This document shows, piece after piece, positions 13,185-15,390 of a stretch of DNA of 15,390 nt. The notes under the pieces are model-generated. The model saw only the letters and a list, made by a program, of their open reading frames with translations. It did no database searches and was not told the origin of the DNA. Both the position numbers and the translations under genes were made by a program. Position 1 is the stretch's first letter. Every line of letters begins with the position of its first letter. Source of the DNA: JAKEGK01 sp036507695 (GTDB lineage: Bacteria; Pseudomonadota; Gammaproteobacteria; SZUA-152); contig DATCIR010000214.1 in NCBI GenBank assembly GCA_036507695.1, positions 1 through 15,390 on the forward strand, written 5' to 3'.

Positions 13185-13205
13185 GTAACATTTTTCATCT
13201 CCTTT
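13185..13205 (-). promoter_or_regulatory. Toxin ribosome site with out-of-frame start
   Basis: Minus strand AAAGGAG (13199-13205) is a perfect Shine-Dalgarno with its GGAG 7 nt before ATG (13189-13191). That ATG reads MLPSIRILYNSRRDI then stops. Removing the extra T at 13188 (ATG T TAC) would put it in frame with YQASEFYIIP, the coding-like toxin frame. A second ATG at 13196-13198 is also out of frame and too close to the Shine-Dalgarno. Confidence 0.75.
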
Positions 13206-13219
13206 CCTTGTTAATATAT

Positions 13220-13285
13220 GGCTAACGTGGAAGTAAGCGGACTGCGCGTCTTTTCGTGCAGGTCCGCTCGACTGCCGGGTTATGC
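13220..13285 (-). other. attC of the RsgA cassette
   Basis: Minus strand GCATAAC (13279-13285) and GTTAGCC (13220-13226) bound 66 bp. AGCGGAC-C-TGC and GCA-GTCCGCT pair with one bulged base, the typical extrahelical base of attC. It lies 13 nt after the rsgA stop. Confidence 0.78.
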
Positions 13286-13297
13286 GCCGCCAACACG

Positions 13298-14368
13298 CTA
13301 CCTATTCCGTAAGTCTTTCTTCGCCGACTTGATGTATCGACCAAAGTCCCGATCCTTCTTTCTTTTCTCGGCATTCGACATGTCGTTGAACGCCGATTCT
13401 TCTTTGAGTTTGAGAAAAGCATCAAGGGATTCCTGGCTGATCTCGCCGGTATGCACGGCCGCGAGTACGGCACAGCCTGGCTCGCCTGTATGGCTACAGT
13501 CTTGATAGCGGCAGCTGGACGCGAGAGCGATGATGTCGGAGTAGCTGTTTGCTATGCCGCTTTCCGCGCCGAGGATGCCGAATTCGCGCATTCCTGGGTT
13601 GTCGATGACCAGCGCGCCACCGTCGAGACGTATCAGCTCACGACGAACGGTCGTGTGCCGTCCTTCTCCTGTCCCGCTGACAGACTTCGTTTCCATTTTT
13701 TCACGGCCGACCAACTGATTGATCAGGGTGCTCTTCCCAACCCCTGACGAACCGACGAAACAATAGGTCTTTCCAGGCAGCAACAGCCGTTTAACATCCT
13801 CTAGGCCGTCTCGTGTCACGCTACTCAAAGGCACTATCGGCGAGGTGATACCGATAGACTGGATTTCCGCTAACTGCGTGGCCAGCACTTCAGGTGTCAC
13901 CAAGTCAGTCTTGGTCAGCAGAATGTACGGCTCGGCCCCACCCTCCATCACCATGACGAGATAGCGTTCCAAACGCTTTGGATTGAAATCGAAGTGGCAA
14001 GACTGCACGATGAGCACGTAATCCACGTTCGCTGCAATCATCTGGTACTCCATGACGTTCCCAGCGGACTTCCTGCGCAGAGACGTCCTGCGCTCCAGTA
14101 GCGCGTGGATCACGCCAAAGTCGTCGCCAGACTGCTTTTCCACACAGACCCAGTCGCCTACGCACGGCAGTTCCTGGTTCAGGTGGTGATGGTGCAAATA
14201 ACGGCCAGCCAACTTAGCCCGAAAGTTCCCGTCCTGATCCACGAGCAGCAATTGGTCGCGGTCGACCGCGGCTACGCGGGCGACGGTATCCGGCGGTTTG
14301 CAGTCTGCCCGCTGTGCAAACCAGTCGCTCCAGCCCAGTTCACTCAATCCACAATATTTATTCATCAT
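13298..14368 (-). CDS. rsgA: Ribosome small subunit-dependent GTPase A
   Basis: A 356-residue RsgA (YjeQ), a circularly permuted GTPase that helps late 30S subunit maturation. The motif order is typical: G4 TKTD (152-155), G1 GSSGVGKS (206-213), G2 near Thr239/Thr240, G3 DNPG (256-259). An N-terminal OB-fold precedes them, and the C-terminal zinc ligands Cys286, Cys291, His293 and Cys299 are in CRYQDCSHTGEPGC. All look intact. The start MMNKY has AGAAG just ahead of the ATGATG. It lies between two attC sites, so this housekeeping-type gene is a cassette here; a core chromosomal rsgA would not sit in such a context. Confidence 0.95.
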   Translation of the reverse strand: MMNKYCGLSELGWSDWFAQRADCKPPDTVARVAAVDRDQLLLVDQDGNFRAKLAGRYLHHHHLNQELPCVGDWVCVEKQSGDDFGVIHALLERRTSLRRKSAGNVMEYQMIAANVDYVLIVQSCHFDFNPKRLERYLVMVMEGGAEPYILLTKTDLVTPEVLATQLAEIQSIGITSPIVPLSSVTRDGLEDVKRLLLPGKTYCFVGSSGVGKSTLINQLVGREKMETKSVSGTGEGRHTTVRRELIRLDGGALVIDNPGMREFGILGAESGIANSYSDIIALASSCRYQDCSHTGEPGCAVLAAVHTGEISQESLDAFLKLKEESAFNDMSNAEKRKKDRDFGRYIKSAKKDLRNR

Positions 14369-14404
14369 CTTCTGTCTATCATCGAATGTCCGCGATGCTA
14401 CGGC

Positions 14405-14494
14405 GCATAACGACTTTTTGAGCCTCGCCGGCCCGGAATCTTACCGCGAAGCGCCGTGATGTCCCACGGCGTCGGCTCGAAAAAATTGTTATGC
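14405..14494 (-). other. attC site upstream of rsgA
   Basis: GCATAAC (14405-14411) and GTTATGC (14488-14494) are exact inverse cores. TTTTT-GAGCC and GGCTC-GAAAAA arms are nearly perfect, with one extra base, and the total length is 90 bp. It closes the gene-less cassette at 14495-14681. Confidence 0.86.
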
Positions 14495-14681
14495 ACCAAT
14501 CACCATGGGCCAATGACGTAATCTAGAACTGCCAGTAAAAAACAGTAGAAAAGGGGGCGCTTCCCTTTTAATAGCATATAAGAGCATATAAAGGGCTCTG
14601 ACCCCTTTACCTTGACCCCTTTACCTTTGACCCCTTTACCCTTTACCCGGCAGTCGTTCATCTTTGACGATTTTCATATAG
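14495..14681. other. Gene-less cassette containing a repeat element
   Basis: 187 bp between two clear attC sites hold no credible gene; the only ATG frame (MKIVKDERLPGKG) stops after 13 residues. AAAAGGG/CCCTTTT (14549-14555 and 14563-14569) is a 7-bp hairpin. The rest is repeat copy 2. Confidence 0.65.
14586..14646. repeat. Repeat element, copy 2
   Basis: 14586-14610 is identical to 10553-10577. It is followed by GACCCCTTTAC units at about 14614-14624 and 14629-14639 and a shorter CCTTTAC. Copy 1 has fewer decayed units, so the tandem part varies in number and spacing between copies. Confidence 0.75.
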
Positions 14682-14741
14682 CCATAACGCCGCCAGCAGA
14701 GGCCTCGCGAAGCGAGGTCCTGCTGACTCGCTTTGTTATGA
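14682..14741 (-). other. attC of the 164-aa membrane-protein cassette
   Basis: CCATAAC (14682-14688, minus GTTATGG) and GTTATGA (14735-14741) are the cores; CAGCAG/CTGCTG and CCTCG/CGAGG stems fold the 60-bp site with single bulged bases. The TAA stop of the gene is inside the right core. Confidence 0.86.
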
Positions 14742-15230
14742 GTTTTTTATTAATGGCAATAAGCCAATTAAAGTTACAATACAGCCAGAAATAAAACATA
14801 AAGCAGCTACTGATTTCAGCCCTTTATAAATCCAAGCTAGTCTCTTAAAAGTTTTGTCTCTTATATTATCGAAACTTGACATTGGCTTACCCTTATGAAA
14901 AAACGATTCAGAGACCTTCTGCCTGCGAACGCGGTCTCGAACCGAATTCGTTTCCCCAACAAATTTCATTACGAATAATAACAAAATACCAGTTACAAAC
15001 AAAGTGCTCCCTAAAAATAGTAAAGACGTTGGACTATCTGCACTAGTTATATATCCAATAGTAATGGTGGCCGCGCCCGAATTTGTAAGCCATAGTATTT
15101 TCTCAAACTCATTAATTGCACGGGTTTCTTGCTCCCGAGCGCGATTGAATTCTTCCCACAAAGAATTACTCGCTTCATCAATCTTTCCTGCTTTAAATAA
15201 TTCTTCCGCTGTCGGATCTTCTATGCTCAT
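14736..15230 (-). CDS. Hypothetical membrane protein, 164 aa
   Basis: A 164-residue protein with an N-terminal soluble part (residues 1-43) containing a TPR-like or coiled-coil pair, EELFKAGKIDEASNSLWEEF and REQETRAINEFEK. A hydrophobic pair follows at about 44-62 and 68-90, then a basic loop (RDRVRRQK; KTFKRLAW) and a last helix at 138-160. Two or three transmembrane helices make it an inner-membrane protein with a cytoplasmic head. No family is recognised. The stop TAA is in an attC core, and both sides have good attC sites, so it is a complete cassette. Confidence 0.8.
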   Translation of the reverse strand: MSIEDPTAEELFKAGKIDEASNSLWEEFNRAREQETRAINEFEKILWLTNSGAATITIGYITSADSPTSLLFLGSTLFVTGILLLFVMKFVGETNSVRDRVRRQKVSESFFHKGKPMSSFDNIRDKTFKRLAWIYKGLKSVAALCFISGCIVTLIGLLPLIKNS

Positions 15231-15243
15231 AAGCTTGCATTAC

Positions 15244-15322
15244 TCATAACGCCTGCCTTCATTTGGCGCTTGCCGCAAGCGAAGCGCCGCGGTAAGCGAT
15301 CAAATGGAAGGCTTGGTTAGAC
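15244..15322 (-). other. attC site near the right edge
   Basis: TCATAAC (15244-15250) and GTTAGAC (15316-15322, minus GTCTAAC) bound 79 bp; CATTTG/CAAATG, CCTTC/GAAGG and a perfect GGCGCTT/AAGCGCC stem fold it. It closes the cassette whose gene enters from the right edge. Confidence 0.88.
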
Positions 15323-15390
15323 ATTTTCATTCCAGACTTCCCGCATGCTATTTTTTACTAACGAAGCAAAAGGTTTCATTAGACATGCGG
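15317..15390 (-). CDS. C-terminal fragment of a cassette gene, cut by the window edge
   Basis: The open frame enters from the right edge and ends PFASLVKNSMREVWNENV with a TAA in the R'' core of the attC. An internal ATG at 15379 cannot be the gene start, since the frame stays open to the edge. The tail (MREVWNEN) resembles the ends of some small antitoxins, but 23 residues are not enough to name it. Confidence 0.6.
   Translation of the reverse strand, partial: ACLMKPFASLVKNSMREVWNENV

Overview
The window reads as a stretch of a chromosomal-type integron cassette array from a proteobacterium, most likely gamma or beta; the exact genus cannot be told from the sequence. Almost every gene lies on the minus strand, is short, and is followed by a 50-95 bp imperfect palindrome bounded by attC-like core sites. 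At least seven minus-strand genes end with a TAA stop that is part of the R'' core (pattern YAAC), which is typical of cassette genes. No integrase gene and no attI site are visible. Genes point left, so the integrase end should lie beyond the right edge, if one exists.

Left part (1-4470): a 55-aa two-helix membrane protein, a 146-aa membrane protein, an alpha/beta hydrolase, a 116-aa membrane protein, then a LysR regulator divergent from a DJ-1/PfpI family gene. That intergenic region holds a perfect T-N11-A palindrome, so it is probably a self-contained regulator/target unit. The DJ-1 gene is the only clear plus-strand gene.

Middle (4464-10073): a broken basic-secretory-protein-like lipoprotein gene, a PhnA/YjdM zinc ribbon protein, a ChrB-domain protein, a SRPBCC protein, a PmtA-like phospholipid methyltransferase, two separate GFA (CENP-V type) zinc proteins, a UbiE-like methyltransferase, a doubtful ORF and a conserved-looking hypothetical. 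Many have attC-like sites between them.

At 10093-10602 the attC of a YciI-type cassette is split at TTGT by the 5' part of a group II intron. The intron runs opposite to the cassette genes, as group IIC-attC introns do. It has lost its reverse transcriptase and domains V/VI and is joined to a 25-bp repeat that recurs at 14586.

Right part (10610-15390): the YciI gene, a two-gene unit of a short unknown protein and a CelD/FemAB-like GNAT acetyltransferase, a Tse2-like ADP-ribosyltransferase toxin with a 4-bp-overlapping acidic partner (probable antitoxin), a cassette-borne RsgA GTPase, a cassette with no gene, a 164-aa membrane protein, and the tail of another cassette gene at the edge. The toxin gene has a perfect Shine-Dalgarno and start codon that are one base out of frame with the coding frame behind them, suggesting inactivation, phase switching or a sequence error.
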